The translations under genes and the position numbers were made by a program. A model generated the notes under the pieces. That model was given only the letters and a program-made list of their open reading frames with translations, did not search any database and was not told the DNA's origin. A stretch of 64,000 nt of DNA from Mesostigma viride (lineage: Eukaryota > Streptophyta > Mesostigmatophyceae > Mesostigmatales > Mesostigmataceae), in the NCBI GenBank assembly GCA_009746045.1, contig RPFO01000037.1:1-64000 (forward strand), written 5' to 3'. Shown here one piece after another: positions 45,001 to 56,900 of this stretch; within the stretch, counting starts at the first letter, position 1; each line of letters starts with the position of its first letter.

Positions 45001-46095
45001 ATGGCGAGGGGTCGCGCAGCGTGGCGTCGTGCTGGGGGGAAAGCTGCTCCGCCGCAAGTGTCCGGCAGGGCAGGAAGGACACGTGGGAGCCTTGGGACCG
45101 TGGGTCACCATGTTTGAGGCGGGGTCGGCGGCTAGCCGAGCAATACGATCCGCGCCAGCGTGTCCGAGGCGCAGGTGCCACTGCATCAGGTCCACGGGGG
45201 CGGCTGATGTGGCGAGGGCATGGGGCGCCACCCCGCGGAGCAAGTAAATGCCGTCACACTCCACGAGGGGGAACGTGCGGGTCCCCAAAGTGAGGCGCAG
45301 GTGCTTAAAGTCCACATCATGGCCGGCTTTAAAGAGCTGGCTCACCGAGAGTAGGCGGGCCTGAAGGCCTGGGACATACAAAGCTGGGCCGAGGTGCACG
45401 TCCGGGGTGCCGAGCCGGAGAAGCAGAGGGCCCCTGCCGCCCGCATGCAGATTGCCGCCCGAGCCGGTGATGCGCAGCCGGAAGGCGGGATCAAATCCAT
45501 CGCCAAAGTCCGCCCGGTGAGGCGTCATGTGGTACGTGGCACCCGTGTCAACCACCCACTCCGGGGCACACCTAGCCGAGGCCGTTGCGGCCGTGTGAAG
45601 CACAGAAGGAGCGGTGGTTGAGGAACCAGCCGTCGAGTCCGAGGAGGTGCTGGGGCGGGGTGCCGAGAGACGACTGCCCGAGCGGGACGGGGAAGGCGCA
45701 AGGCCGTGCACTGGACGAAGCGAGGCCTGCCCGTGAGGCTGCACACCGTCGCGCAGGGAAGCACCTAAAGGGTTGGCGCGCAGGGAAGCACACAAAGGGC
45801 CTCGACCCACGTGGAACGCGTACGTCGTCTCCAAGGGAGGCAGGCCTGCGTCGGTGTGATGGGCGTGCCCGGCGCCGTCACCGCGGAGGTGAGCAGGGCG
45901 CTGGGCGGGATGGGCAGTCCAGCAGGTGGCGGCGTCATGTCCAGGCTTGGCGCAGACGGAGCAGGGCGGCCCGCGACCACGCCCGACCCCTGCGCCACCA
46001 CCGCGACCACCACCGCGCCCGCCGCGCCCCCCGCTGCTGCCGCCATGGCTGTGGCCGTTGCCGTGGCCATTGCCGTGGGCGCGGCCGTTGCCATG

Positions 46096-46137
<42 letters not shown>

Positions 46138-46154
46138 TCCGTTGCCGGTGCCGT

Positions 46155-46185
<31 letters not shown>

Positions 46186-47184
46186 TCCGTTGCTGCTGCC
46201 GTTGCCGTTGCCGCGGGCACCGCCATGCCGTGGGCCACGCCCCCGGCCAGGGGTATGGTATGCGTGGTTGGAGGCAGAGCCAGAATCTGCAGGGGACGGG
46301 AGGCCACCCGTCAGCAGATCTTCAACTTCCATCAGGCGCTGCCGCAGGACCGGAACAGTCTCGACCTCGTCAAGACGGAGGGAGATTAGCGCGGGCCTGT
46401 ACTCGGCGCGCAGACCGCTGAGGACGCTGGCAATGAAGGCAGCGACTGGGAACGTAATGCCTGCAGCCTGTAGCTTGGCGTACAGCAGTTCCGAGCGGTT
46501 CACATACGGCTCCACAGTCTCGCGAGCAGTTTGACGAAGTTGGGCCATTTGTTTCCACAAGTCCAGACGCATGGACTTGGTGAGCTTGCCATGCTCATAG
46601 ACCTGGATGAGCTTGGTGATGGCCAGACTGCCCAGGCGACGATCCAGGGGGAGCGTCTGCATCAAGGCACGCGCAGGCCCATCGACGACGGCCAACAAGG
46701 CAACGTAAAGGAGCCGATCCAGTTGCACGTTCTGGACAACACCTGCCAGCACTCCAAGGAGGCCAGCATAAAGGGAAACAAGGCCCAAGAAATGGTCCTT
46801 AAAAGGGATCCACAGCGTCCAATCTGAGCCGGTAAAAACCTTGACCCCACGAACATCCTTCAAAAGCTCCTTGCAAGCCACAAAGGAGGCTCGGGCGGGG
46901 CCCCCCCCCGCCGTACCGCGGCTCAAACCACCACCGTCAACCGCCGGATTCTCACCGTCGGGAGCACCGTGGGCGGCGTCCTCGTCACCACCTGGCGGGT
47001 GCAAAGCCAGGGCAGCCAGCCCAGCTGCTGCGTCAAAAAATACTTCGCCTGGGAGACCCGAATCGGTAAGAGTTACGGATGATGCAGTCAAAGCGGCCAG
47101 ACCGGCAGCGTCATCGGCATCAAAATCGTTACTGCCAGCAGCGCGACCCGCGGAAGCGACCTGGCTGCGAGTGCCGGAAGCCAT
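42058..47184 (-). CDS. C1 Gag-Pol polyprotein, Ty1/copia order PR-IN-RT-RH
   Basis: 1708 codons. Gag shows a retrotransposon Gag region near residues 105-290, a long Gly-Asn low-complexity tract (about 310-395), and zinc knuckle CSVCAKPGHDAATC near 408. The protease has VVDTGATYHM (Asp about 546). The integrase has WHLRLGH...CPSC, LHCDLLGPM, LRSDQDAVF and QNGVAERFW. RT has LDVRTAFLYAEL, SLYGLKQAPRNW and FVHVDDLL. RNase H has YSDADWAND, RKSITG, CEAEYMAL, DNTGAVAL, KHIDVKYH and ADMLTKALP. All catalytic motifs are canonical, unlike the four other families here. It copies and integrates the element. Confidence 0.97.
46040..46230. repeat. (GCCGTT)n low-complexity tract in C1 gag
   Basis: Tandem GCCGTT-type hexamers on the plus strand encode the Gly-Asn repeat of C1 Gag on the minus strand. 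Such tracts are prone to length change. Confidence 0.85.
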
Positions 47185-47430
47185 TCCAGCAAAAAAACAG
47201 CAAAAAACTCCGGAAAAAAAGGTAACGTTGCCAATAGATTCCGGCCAGGAATCGAACCAAGCACCTTTCGTATCACGCGCCAGACGGGAATCAAACCTCC
47301 GCCTACGCTGTCGTCATGCAAATCTCGCCGAAATACACAAATCTAAAGTCAACCGCGAGCAGAGCCTCGGGAAACGACTTTTACCAGCGGTAAGCAGGTC
47401 GAAAGGCGTGCGAACCGCACTCCGATGCCA

Positions 47431-47862
47431 TGTTAGGAGTGAGAAAACAATGTTTGCCACAAAGTTTTACTTTATTTCACTCAGATAAAAATAAGTCTCA
47501 GTCGGCAGCTGGCCGGCTGCTAGTTCCACCACAGGAGTGTGTGAGGTGTGAGGTACTAAGAGAGCAAACAAGGTGCGTAGCTTCGCCTTTTAAACAATTC
47601 CAGGCTCAGCTACTGGGTAGCAGTTATGATCTACCTACAACGTGGCCACACCAAACCGGTTCTTTTCTGACTGTGTGGCAGTTACAATCATAACGTGATC
47701 TCAAGCCAACCATTCACAACCAAAGTTCAAGGTCAGTCACAGAATGACTGGGTCACTTATGGAACAGAACTTAAACATGCGGCACATGCCCGTTCATGTA
47801 GTCCAGAGCTAGCACTAAACTATAAGTACTAGTTTCAGGCAGGTGTGTCGATACTTCTGACA
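47431..47862 (-). repeat. C1 5' LTR (432 bp)
   Basis: Direct repeat of 41485-41916. It is followed on the right by the GCATG duplication and the rest of the E3 LTR. Confidence 0.96.
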
Positions 47863-47867
47863 GCATG

Positions 47868-48123
47868 CTCGAGCCTCTAACCCGAGACTACCGGTAGGCT
47901 ACCCGATGAGTGCATGCTCGAGCCTCTAACCCGAGACTACCGGCACTCAGCGGATCTGTGCTACCGAGGGCGACGGTTCTCTGACCGTCCCGGCGCGCAC
48001 TGGCTTCCGTACCTTGCTTAGGCACCGACTAGCATCTAGACACCAATCTTTGATGCCCACCTGACTAGGCGCCCAGGCCGGCGACTACCGGCCATCGGAT
48101 AGATGCCACTCGGGAGCACAACT
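47868..48123 (-). repeat. E3 5' LTR, part 2
   Basis: Continues the E3 LTR after C1, matching 35712-35966 and ending GGGAGCACAACT. It is followed by GTGTC, the E3 target duplication. Confidence 0.95.
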
Positions 48124-48180
48124 GTGTCTTTATCTTGCCACTTGGTCACTTGGTGTGCATTACGTCTGTTCTTGCGTTGG

Positions 48181-48486
48181 AGTCAAAAAACTGTCCGTGT
48201 GTGGTGGTGGACTTTTCCTCACGGGCAGTCGCCATATGTCATACAAGCACTTGTTCGGCGTACCACTAGCTCATGTATGTCACCATTGTAATTTTGCGTT
48301 GTAACAGCATTTCTCGGAGCCAACGGCCGTTGGACTCAAAAAACTGACCGTGTGTGGTGGTGGACTTTTCCTCACGGGCAGTCGCCATATGTCATACAAG
48401 CACTTGTTCGGCGTACCACTAGCTCGTGGATGTCACCATTGTAATTTTGAGTTGTAACAGCATTTCTCGGAGCCAACGGCCGTTGG
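48181..48486. repeat. 153-bp tandem repeat, two units
   Basis: Units 48181-48333 and 48334-48486 are nearly identical (CAAAAAACTG, GTGTGTGGTGGTGGACTTTT, ACAAGCACTTGTTCGGCGTA) and both end in the CCAACGGCCGTTGG palindrome. Confidence 0.9.
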
Positions 48487-50552
48487 ACTTCGAAAAACTG
48501 ATAGCCTTGTCTGAAGGTGTGTGCGTGAATGGCACATGTGCATCGTCGGGGGGAGTTTTCTCAAGAGCCACATGTGGTAGTGTAAGGTGGGCATGCTTAG
48601 TGCGTACGGGTGGGAGGGACAAGAGGTGCAGAAGTTGACGGCTTTTGACCTTGGGAAATGACACGGCACACATAAGACAACAAAGTGATAATTTTAATGT
48701 CTTTACGGGTGTACTGTCAATTTCTCCGAGCCAACGGCCGTTGGACTCTCGAAACTCTCCTGTCTACAAAGTGTGTGCGTGCGATGGCACTTGTTCCATG
48801 TGCCGGGGGGGGGTGAGAAATCTGTCGTTCATTAATTTGTGCCTCGTCGGGGTGGGCATGCATGAATTTGTGCCTCGTCGGGGTGGACATGCATGAAAGC
48901 ATTTTCATTGGTACTCGGGGTTCAATATTTTTGTCTTGCTGTTGAAACGTCGACGTGCTCTTCTCCTGCTCTTTTTTTTTCCTACTCAACGGCCGTTGGT
49001 GCTTTTAAACTTGCCCAGCGTTATGACTAGGATGCCCTTCTTTACTGCTAGCCACCGCCCCTTGTGTACAATGCTAGAATTAGGCCGGGGTAATGGTACA
49101 CGTCCACCGCGTCCCCAGTGCAAGGTTCGTGAATGCGCTGGTTCGTAAAAAATTCGGCACTTGGAAGGTTCGAACACCTGACCCCACTTTCGTTATTTCA
49201 ACATGCCCTGAACGAAAAAGCTGCGTAAAGGATACATTAACCGTTCCCTGTTATTCTTGATTATATTATTGCGATATCATGGACGTACACACGCGGTTGG
49301 TGGTCCGTACTTGCCAACTGCACTTGCAAACTGACTGACTGACTGCCTCCGTTACGCACTTGCGTGTGTTTCCGTACTTGCCAACTGAACTTGCAAACTG
49401 ACTGAATGACTGCCTCCGTTACGACTAACAAGTGAACGACGAGTGAGCTAAAGTTTTGTTCAGTTCATTGTGTCTATATGTACATAGCCGTTTCTTCAAA
49501 ACCGTTGCGTGGATACCTTGATTCTGGGTTCGCTGATACTTGTTTCCCATTTTAAATCTCCCGTCCATAATTGGATACATGTAATGTAGGAGGATACCCA
49601 CTTGCCCGAAATCCGCGTAACGGGTGATTAGTACTGCTGTAAGCGGAACCACAGACAAATCTGTCTAACGGGCTAACATTATTGTCCTTCATGTACTGGT
49701 TTTTGCACGCAGGACGCCATTCGCAACACCGCCTGACGGAGTCGGATGGACCGGACGTGCGTGAGGCTGCTGTTCACAGTCGTGAAGTTGGCAGACATTA
49801 ATATCAACACGGTCACGAGAATTCGTCCAGAGAATAATTGATGCTTGTGACGTGCTCGACGGCTGCGATGACCGAGATGATGCGTGTAGTGCACAGCGTC
49901 CGAGACGTCGCGACACCCGTGGCTGTCCTGTTGATGCGAACGCACGGTGACGAGACGGAGCCCATTATATAGGTGGATTACAAGTTAGAACGGCCCTCGC
50001 GGTTGCACTGTTTAATCGCGAACGTGGATTTTGCGGAGCCGACGGCCGTTGGGGATTGGAAATCTGATGATATCGGGGCTGCGCACGACATCGAGGAACT
50101 GGGGATCGACGTAGGTCTACAGGCTCACTTGTCCGTCAACATGTATGGCCTCGCTTGACTGTCATCATCTTGACATGTACATAACTAGTTCATATACCAT
50201 GCATTTGACACTGCCTGCACGTGGATTTTCCAGACATACATTGAGGGTAATTATAACTCGAAAGCACTACGTACGATTGAGACGTCCGGTCGTAGAGCAG
50301 ATGCACTGGAGCTTTCTGATCTTCCAATTGATGGGTCTGTAATTATGTAAGATATTCAGATATCGCGATGACTCGAGCATCGATGCATGGAATGTAATAA
50401 TGTATTTCATTCAATTATACATCCAATTTAACTCCGCAATTGAGGGGCACACATGTCCATCAGCCCGAGACAACATTTCCCAAGTAATTTTCGATTAGTG
50501 ATTTAGTGTGGGCCTTCCCTATACGAGTGGTAAGTATATGCGTACGAACGTA

Positions 50553-50602
50553 AAATTTACGGCCCGTAAAAATTTCCGTATACGTGTACGGGCCGTAAAT
50601 TT
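50553..50602. repeat. 16-bp perfect inverted repeat (hairpin) at the E4a truncation point
   Basis: AAATTTACGGCCCGTA (50553-50568) is the exact reverse complement of TACGGGCCGTAAATTT (50587-50602), with an 18-nt loop. It ends 8 bp before E4 homology begins. Confidence 0.85.
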
Positions 50603-50610
50603 ATAGTATA

Positions 50611-52524
50611 GTGCAGCAAACAGGGACCAACTGAAGACACTCTCAAGCCACACTCACTGATCAGAGCTTCCTGCAGCGTGAGTCTCCAGATGATTGGGCT
50701 CGACCTGAGTCCTTCCAGGCCCTTCAGAATAACCAGGAATTGTTGATGCAGCTCCAGCTTCCAGATGGCAGGCACCTCAACACAGTAAGGCTCATCCTGC
50801 TTCCACACCCTCCTGGCCACTTCTGGATCAGATTTTAAAAATGCCCTCTTGAAGTCCAGCAGCACTGATGACATAGCTGCTCCCCTGTTCAGCAACCCCA
50901 CGTAGAGACATAGCAAAATTCTCCATGTGTCGTGTAGCATCCCTGGCGTGTATAGCTCCTCTCCTGGCAGACTCCCCGTGCCGTGATACTCATTCAGGAC
51001 AGGCCTGACATGGGGCACTGATACCTCATCCACAACCTTCCTCTTCAGCACAAATCTCAAAGCAAGCTTCCTTGATGCTGGGGGACGTCTGTCTGTTGGT
51101 GCAGCACACTCAAACTGCAACCACTCCTCCAATGCCTTGCATGGAGAAGGCGAGCTTCCAAGCCTCAAACAAAGTAGGCGAGCTCATCTCTTGGACCAGC
51201 TGGTCATATGTCAAAGGAGAGTGTGCAGCAAGGCTCCTGTGAGTTATGCCAATACTGCTGGGGTGCAACACAGCTGGAATCACCAAACTGGCCGCTGGGG
51301 GCACCTCCCCTTCATCCCATTTTACACCCTTGACCGGCTTGGCCCTGCACCTGACTGGAAATGTTGTCCTGAAATTTTCTAGGGGAATCATCCCCCAGCC
51401 ATCTCTTCTCAGAGCTGTAGCTCTGATAGAAATCCCAGGATTGCCCAGAAAATTCTGACCCAAAATCACAGGGCCATCATAGTCCTCTAGGACAAGGAAA
51501 GTCACATCCACACCCATTACAGGGGCAGTAACCTCTCCCAACACCCTTAGATGCGTCCTACCACTGAAATCAGACACCCAGGGGCAACTTGGTTCTCCGA
51601 CCAGCAGTTCTCCTGTATGCTGAGGTCCCATGACAGAAACCTGCGCATTGGTATCTATCTCCATGGCAGCTACCTCAGGTTCATCCAACTGGACAAGCTT
51701 GGACACCTTAGGCTCCTTCTTGGCTCTTTGCAAAGCCTGTACAATATCTGATAGACGCACACCCCTAGGCCTGGTGTCGGGCCGTTCCGGAGGTGCAGCC
51801 TGTCCGCCTGCTTGCCCAACCACCGTATGTGAAGGTACCCCAGGGGCCGGGCCAGGGTCACCCTGAGGGCTCGATACAGCTGTAGCACCCTGATCAGGAA
51901 TCTCCACGTCACCCCCGCCTTGTACACCAACGGGCACCTGGAAGAGGTCTCCTTGATTACCTCCCCGGGGACGGATCTTTGACCAGGACAGACGGTGCAC
52001 TGCTTGGGAGCCATCAATGGCCACCCAGCACTTATGGCCAGCGGCTTCTACTCGGGTCACCACCCCATCATGCCAGCTGCCACGTTTCCCTGGAAAGCTT
52101 GGTTCCTTCCACACAACAACCTGTTGTCCAACGTTAGGTTCTAGGACACTCCAGCCCTTGTCTTTCTGCCTCAGCTTGAGGAACTTGGCCTCTAGCTTCT
52201 CCTTCCATGCCTGCTCAGCATCAGCTGGCAGCATCCTGGTATGCAGCATAAGAGGATTGATGGCAATGTCACCAAAGAACATGGGAGTCCTCAGGTTCAG
52301 CCTATCTTCCACAGAACGTAGCCATGCAGATGTCACAATGGCAGATGACGTCCTTGGAATCCTCTCCACCAGCAGCACAGTCTTGATCTCTTGGATGGCT
52401 CTCTCCACCACCCCTTGCTGGCCGTGGTTCTCCCTGGGTGTAATCAGCAACTCTGGAAACTCTGGCAGGTTCTCACAGCACTCAAACTGAATGTCACACT
52501 GCAACAACTCCAACCCAGGGTACC
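50611..52524 (-). pseudogene. E4a pol fragment: integrase C-terminal part, protease-like, RT N-terminal part
   Basis: This matches E4b at 54926-56833 with high similarity on reading. It starts within RT just after LRVSSVGP, so the RT catalytic HGDD, RNase H and 3' LTR of this copy are missing. Coding is broken near 51138, where CTTGCATGGAG replaces CTTGGAG of E4b (a 4-bp insertion), so the two frames 50557-51168 and 51110-52576 meet there. The right edge at GTACC is the insertion site of E4b, and the copy continues at 60556. Confidence 0.92.
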
Positions 52525-53221
52525 AGTTAACGTTCTTCGCACACGCAATGTGAAGGATATGGTTGCAATGCAGCAATGTGTGAATATGGTTGGAAACGGA
52601 GCTTTGTTAAATCGGATAATGTTTACAGCGCTCAACACTTGAGTCTTGCACACGAGCTTGCCAAGTCAAGGCACAACACGTGAGGCGGGCTCGCAAGAGA
52701 TATCCATTTGGCACTGGCCTATTGTTTATATACTTGTGCACTGTGCTTGCTAGTCCTGAGCAGCCTAGGAGGCCTGCTCAGTAATAACACTCCCGGTACA
52801 GTATTCACTACCTGTACAGCGCCCAGCTCCTATACAGTAGGTCTGCCATACAGGCACAGTGACCACAGAGTACAGTCACCACAGTGATTATTGCATCTGC
52901 ACCTAGAAGTCCAGGACTAAGCCTGCGGTACCAACAGACCACAGGTTAAGGTTCCTATTTCCTGCGTACGACGTATTAATCCAATACCGTCGTAGGTACA
53001 GCACCTAATTCCTGTCAGCCCAGGAATTACTGTCGACCCCATATGTCGTCGGCAAATATTCACGTCCGACTTAGAAGAACAGCCGGCTCGCGCTCGCGCG
53101 CGACCGGGAAGTCGGAACGCCATAACTTTCTTGATACTTGTCGGAATGAACTCGTTCCGGTGCCGCTGGAATCGCAGAGATATGCCGAATCAGGATCACG
53201 CCAATGCGCTTGGCGTTAACT
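52525..53221 (-). repeat. E4b 3' LTR (697 bp)
   Basis: Direct repeat of 59860-60555. It contains runs of GTACAG/CTGTAC words (about 52795-52870). Differences from the 5' copy include GATATCC/GATGCCC and ACACTCCC/ACACCCC. Confidence 0.95.
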
Positions 53222-53969
53222 CCAATCCTTTCTTTTCTTGAGCTGTAGCAGCTCACACAAGTCTACATACAAACACACACAATGGGTACTGGATATCCTC
53301 CCCAGACTACAAGTCACAACCCGCTGGGCATGACAGTCAGCTTGGATTCCTTATTATATGTACATAGCACCCATACTGGCTCAGGAGCACAAACAAATTA
53401 CAATGAGTCCCTATCCCTTCACGGGAGGCTCGTTGTGTTACCCATGTACAAGAGGTTGGCCAACTGTGGCAGCCCATAGGTGTTCAGTTAAGAACTTGAG
53501 AAGTATGTACAACCTTCAGGACCTTAGGCGAAACCCCACAGATCACCCACAACAGCTCATCAGAAAACATTGCTGACCCCCAGACGGGAGTCGGCGCCGG
53601 TCTGCTGCCCCTTATCGAACCAGACACAACATCTACGCGAAGCACATGCAAAACACAAGCTCCTCTACTCGTTCCAACCGTGGAAAATCAGGGGACCTGT
53701 CGCCACCTCACCAGCATGGTGGATGGGTCAGCCAGTCCGTGAAACTCCGCCTTAAGACGGCACCAGGGAATCGAACCCCGCCCACAAACCACAGATCTGG
53801 GGAAACCTCAGACTGAGATGAAAACCCCAGATAGACATCTCTCCATCAGAGACAATGTCAGACATTCCCACACCAGAGACATGTCTCACCCCTCAAGGTG
53901 TGCTCAGGATTATGTACAATCAAGCTCCCAGCCTGATATCCAGAGACTTAAGCACCCAGCTCTCAGCTT
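53222..53969 (-). other. E4b 3' noncoding region
   Basis: 748 bp between the pol stop and 3' LTR without a supported gene. A tRNA T-arm-like word (GGGGTTCGATTCCC on the minus strand near 53770) occurs without the rest of a tRNA. Confidence 0.6.
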
Positions 53970-56900
53970 TTAGACAGATAGACCGACTTGACAGTCAGCA
54001 TTCATGAGCTTCCTCAGTACATTGTACTGGGCTGGGGCCTTGTGTGGCAGCTTTGTCAATGCATCAGCAGGGTTCTCCTCGCCAGGGATATGCTTCAAGT
54101 CAACCAAACTGGCCAACTCCTTCAGCAACAAATAATCCAGGTCCCGGCTCCTGGCCAGCTGCTTGTGAACAAACTGGACCATACCCATGCTGTCTGTTAG
54201 CAACAACGTCTCCATCTGCAAGGTCCAAGGGGTAACTGAAGCCAGCTCCAGCATTAACTCCTTTATGTACAGGCTGGACTGGATCCCCTCGCATATGGCC
54301 CTGCATTCTGCCACATCTGAACTGATACAGACCCTCTTCTGCAGTCTGCTGTACCAGCTGAACAAACTTGCCCTGCTCTGATAAAAAGCAAACAGAGCAG
54401 CAGATCTCCCCCTGACCTTGGTAACCTGGCGAGCATCCATGGAACTGTCAACAAAGATCTCCAAGGTGATAGGCTGGGCAAAGTCAATCCCAGACAAAAT
54501 CAGATCAGGGGTACTCTCCACCAACCGGGCTATGACTCGAGGCTTCTCATCCTCAAGCACCTCATCAGGCATTCTGCTATGGACCATCAAAGACGGACCA
54601 CAGATGCTGGCAAACCAGGCCCACATGCCTCTCAACTCAGGTCCTGCAGCCTGGGTGATCTTCTCTGGCAAGGCCTTCACAATGGTCTGTTTATAATCTC
54701 CTCCAGCCTGAAGCCTGATACTCCACTCCCCGTCCCTCCTGAACAGGGTAGCCTGCATTCCACAGAACACTACAGGCTTGTTGGGCTCCTGCCACAGCTC
54801 CTTGCCCAGTGAAAACTTGCCACTGATGACAGGAATAAACTTCTTCAGCCAGGTCGTGGGGGCTAGCAAATGCAGATCATCTCCATGCAAACTAGCATAC
54901 ACTGGCAGACCCTCCCATTGGGCCAGCAGCAAACAGGGATCAACTGAAGACACTCTCAAGCCACACTCACTGATCAGAGCTTCCTGCAGCGTGAGTCTCC
55001 AGATGATTGGGCTCGACCTGAGTCCTTCCAGGCCCTTCAGAATAACCAGGAATTGTTGATGCAGCTCCAGCTTCCAGATGGCAGGCACCTCAACACAGTA
55101 AGGCTCATCCTGCTTCCACACCCTCCTGGCCACTTCTGGATCAGATTTTAAAAATGCCCTCTTGAAGTCCAGCAGCACTGATGACATAGCTGCTCCCCTG
55201 TTCAGCAACCCCACGTAGAGACATAGCAAAATTCTCCATGTGTCGTGTAGCATCCCTGGCGTGTATAGCTCCTCTCCTGGCAGACTCCCCGTGCCGTGAT
55301 ACTCATTCAGGACAGGCCTGACATGGGGCACTGATACCTCATCCACAACCTTCCTCTTCAGCACAAATCTCAAAGCAAGCTTCCTTGATGCTGGGGGACG
55401 TCTGTCTGTTGGTGCAGCACACTCAAACTGCAACCACTCCTCCAATGCCTTGGAGAAGGCGAGCTTCCAAGCCTCAAACAAAGTAGGCGAGCTCATCTCT
55501 TGGACCAGCTGGTCATATGTCAAAGGAGAGTGTGCAGCAAGGCTCCTGTGAGTTATGCCAATACTGCTGGGGTGCAACACAGCTGGAATAACCAAACTGG
55601 CCGCTGGGGGCACCTCCCCTTCATCCCATTTTACACCCTTGACCGGCTTGGCCCTGCACCTGACTGGAAATGTTGTCCTGAAATTTTCTAGGGGAATCAT
55701 CCCCCAGCCATCTCTTCTCAGAGCTGTAGCTCTGATAGAAATCCCAGGATTGCCCAGAAAATTCTGACCCAAAATCACAGGGCCATCATAGTCCTCTAGG
55801 ACAAGGAAGGTCACATCCACACCCATGACAGGGGCAGTAACCTCTCCCAACACCCTTAGATGCGTCCTACCACTGAAATCAGACACCCAGGGGCAACTTG
55901 GTTCTCCGACCAGCAGTTCTCCTGTATGCTGAGGTCCCATGACAGAAACCTGTGCATTGGTATCTATCTCCATGGCAGCTACCTCAGGTTCATCCAACTG
56001 GACAAGCTTGGACACCTTAGGCTCCTTCTTGGCTCTTTGCAAAGCCTGTACAATATCTGATAGACGCACACCCCTAGGCCTGGTGTCGGGCCGTTCCGGA
56101 GGTGCAGCCTGTCCGCCTGCTTGCCCAACCACCGTATGTGAAGGTACCCCAGGGGCCGGGCCAGGGTCACCCTGAGGGCTCGATACAGCTGTAGCACCCT
56201 GATCAGGAAGCTCCACGTCACCCCCGCCTTGTACACCAGCGGGCACCTGGAAGAGGTCTCCTTGATTACCTCCCCGGGGACGGATCTTTGACCAGGACAG
56301 ACGGTGCACTGCTTGGGAGCCATCAATGGCCACCCAGCACTTATGGCCAGCGGCTTCTACTCGGGTCACCACCCCATCATGCCAGCTGCCACGTTTCCCT
56401 GGAAAGCTTGGTTCCTTCCACACAACAACCTGTTGTCCAACGTTAGGTTCTAGGACACTCCAGCCCTTGTCTTTCTGCCTCAGCTTGAGGAACTTGGCCT
56501 CTAGCTTCTCCTTCCATGCCTGCTCAGCATCAGCTGGCAGCATCCTGGTATGCAGCATAAGAGGATTGATGGCAATGTCACCAAAGAACATGGGAGTCCT
56601 CAGGTTCAGCCTGTCCTCCACAGAACGTAGCCATGCAGATGTCACAATGGCAGATGACGTCCTTGGAATCCTCTCCACCAGCAGCACAGTCTTGATCTCT
56701 TGGATGGCTCTCTCCACCACCCCTTGCTGGCCGTGGCTCTCCCTGGGTGTAATCAGCAACTCTGGAAACTCTGGCAGGTTCTCACAGCACTCAAACTGAA
56801 TGTCACACTGCAACAACTCCAACCCAGGGTACCTGCTCCTTGTCAACTTCAGAGCAGCAATCAATGTAGGCTTCTCCATGTCAGGCAGGATCTCTAGGGT

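Larger units (their letters stand above)
41485..47862 (-). mobile_element. C1: canonical Ty1/copia LTR retrotransposon nested in the E3 LTR
   Basis: LTRs of 432 bp (41485-41916 and 47431-47862) have TG...CA ends with TGTCAG/CTGACA inverted termini; one copy starts TGTTAG. Target duplication GCATG is perfect (41480-41484 and 47863-47867). The minus strand after the 5' LTR reads TGGCATCGGAGTGCGGTTCG, a textbook primer-binding site complementary to a tRNA 3' end with CCA. A G-rich tract precedes the 3' LTR. A single 1708-codon polyprotein is intact. Near-identical LTRs indicate recent insertion. Confidence 0.97.
35538..48123 (-). mobile_element. E3: LTR retrotransposon of the IN-before-PR lineage, carrying nested copia element C1
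   Basis: The left LTR is 35538-35966. The right LTR is split into 41311-41484 and 47868-48123 by C1. LTR ends in coding orientation are AGTTGTG...CATTCAACT. A perfect 5-bp target duplication GTGTC flanks the element (35533-35537 and 48124-48128). A purine tract AAAAAGAAAGTATGGG on the minus strand precedes the 3' LTR. Apart from C1, the two LTRs differ by one indel on reading, so E3 is also young. Gag and pol are both full-length but separated by two in-frame stops. Confidence 0.95.
48124..50610. other. Low-copy region with palindrome-bearing and tandem repeats, no supported gene
   Basis: No convincing coding region. Two 153-bp tandem units lie at 48181-48333 and 48334-48486. The palindrome CCAACGGCCGTTGG or a close variant occurs at 48320, 48473, 48731, 48986 and 50039. 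A 67-bp spaced duplication starting CCGTACTTGCCAACTG occurs at 49305 and 49372, and GGGGTGGGCATGCATGAA-type words repeat near 48850-48897. A strong hairpin sits at 50553-50602 beside the broken end of E4a. Confidence 0.6.

Noticed and set aside
45585-46534. Plus-strand Arg/Pro/Ala-rich open frames over C1 gag
   Set aside because: Antisense shadows of the GC-rich Gly-Asn repeat in C1 Gag.
47230-47310. Possible tRNA genes on the minus strand (GGTTCGATTCCTGG and GGTTTGATTCCCG words)
   Set aside because: Only T-arm-like stretches are present. I could not find matching acceptor and anticodon stems, and they lie in the C1 leader.
49155-49190. tRNA-like GGTTCGAACACC
   Set aside because: The flanking bases do not pair into a T stem and no other arm is visible.
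53760-53790. tRNA T-arm-like GGGGTTCGATTCCC in the E4b 3' noncoding region
   Set aside because: No acceptor, D or anticodon arm around it.
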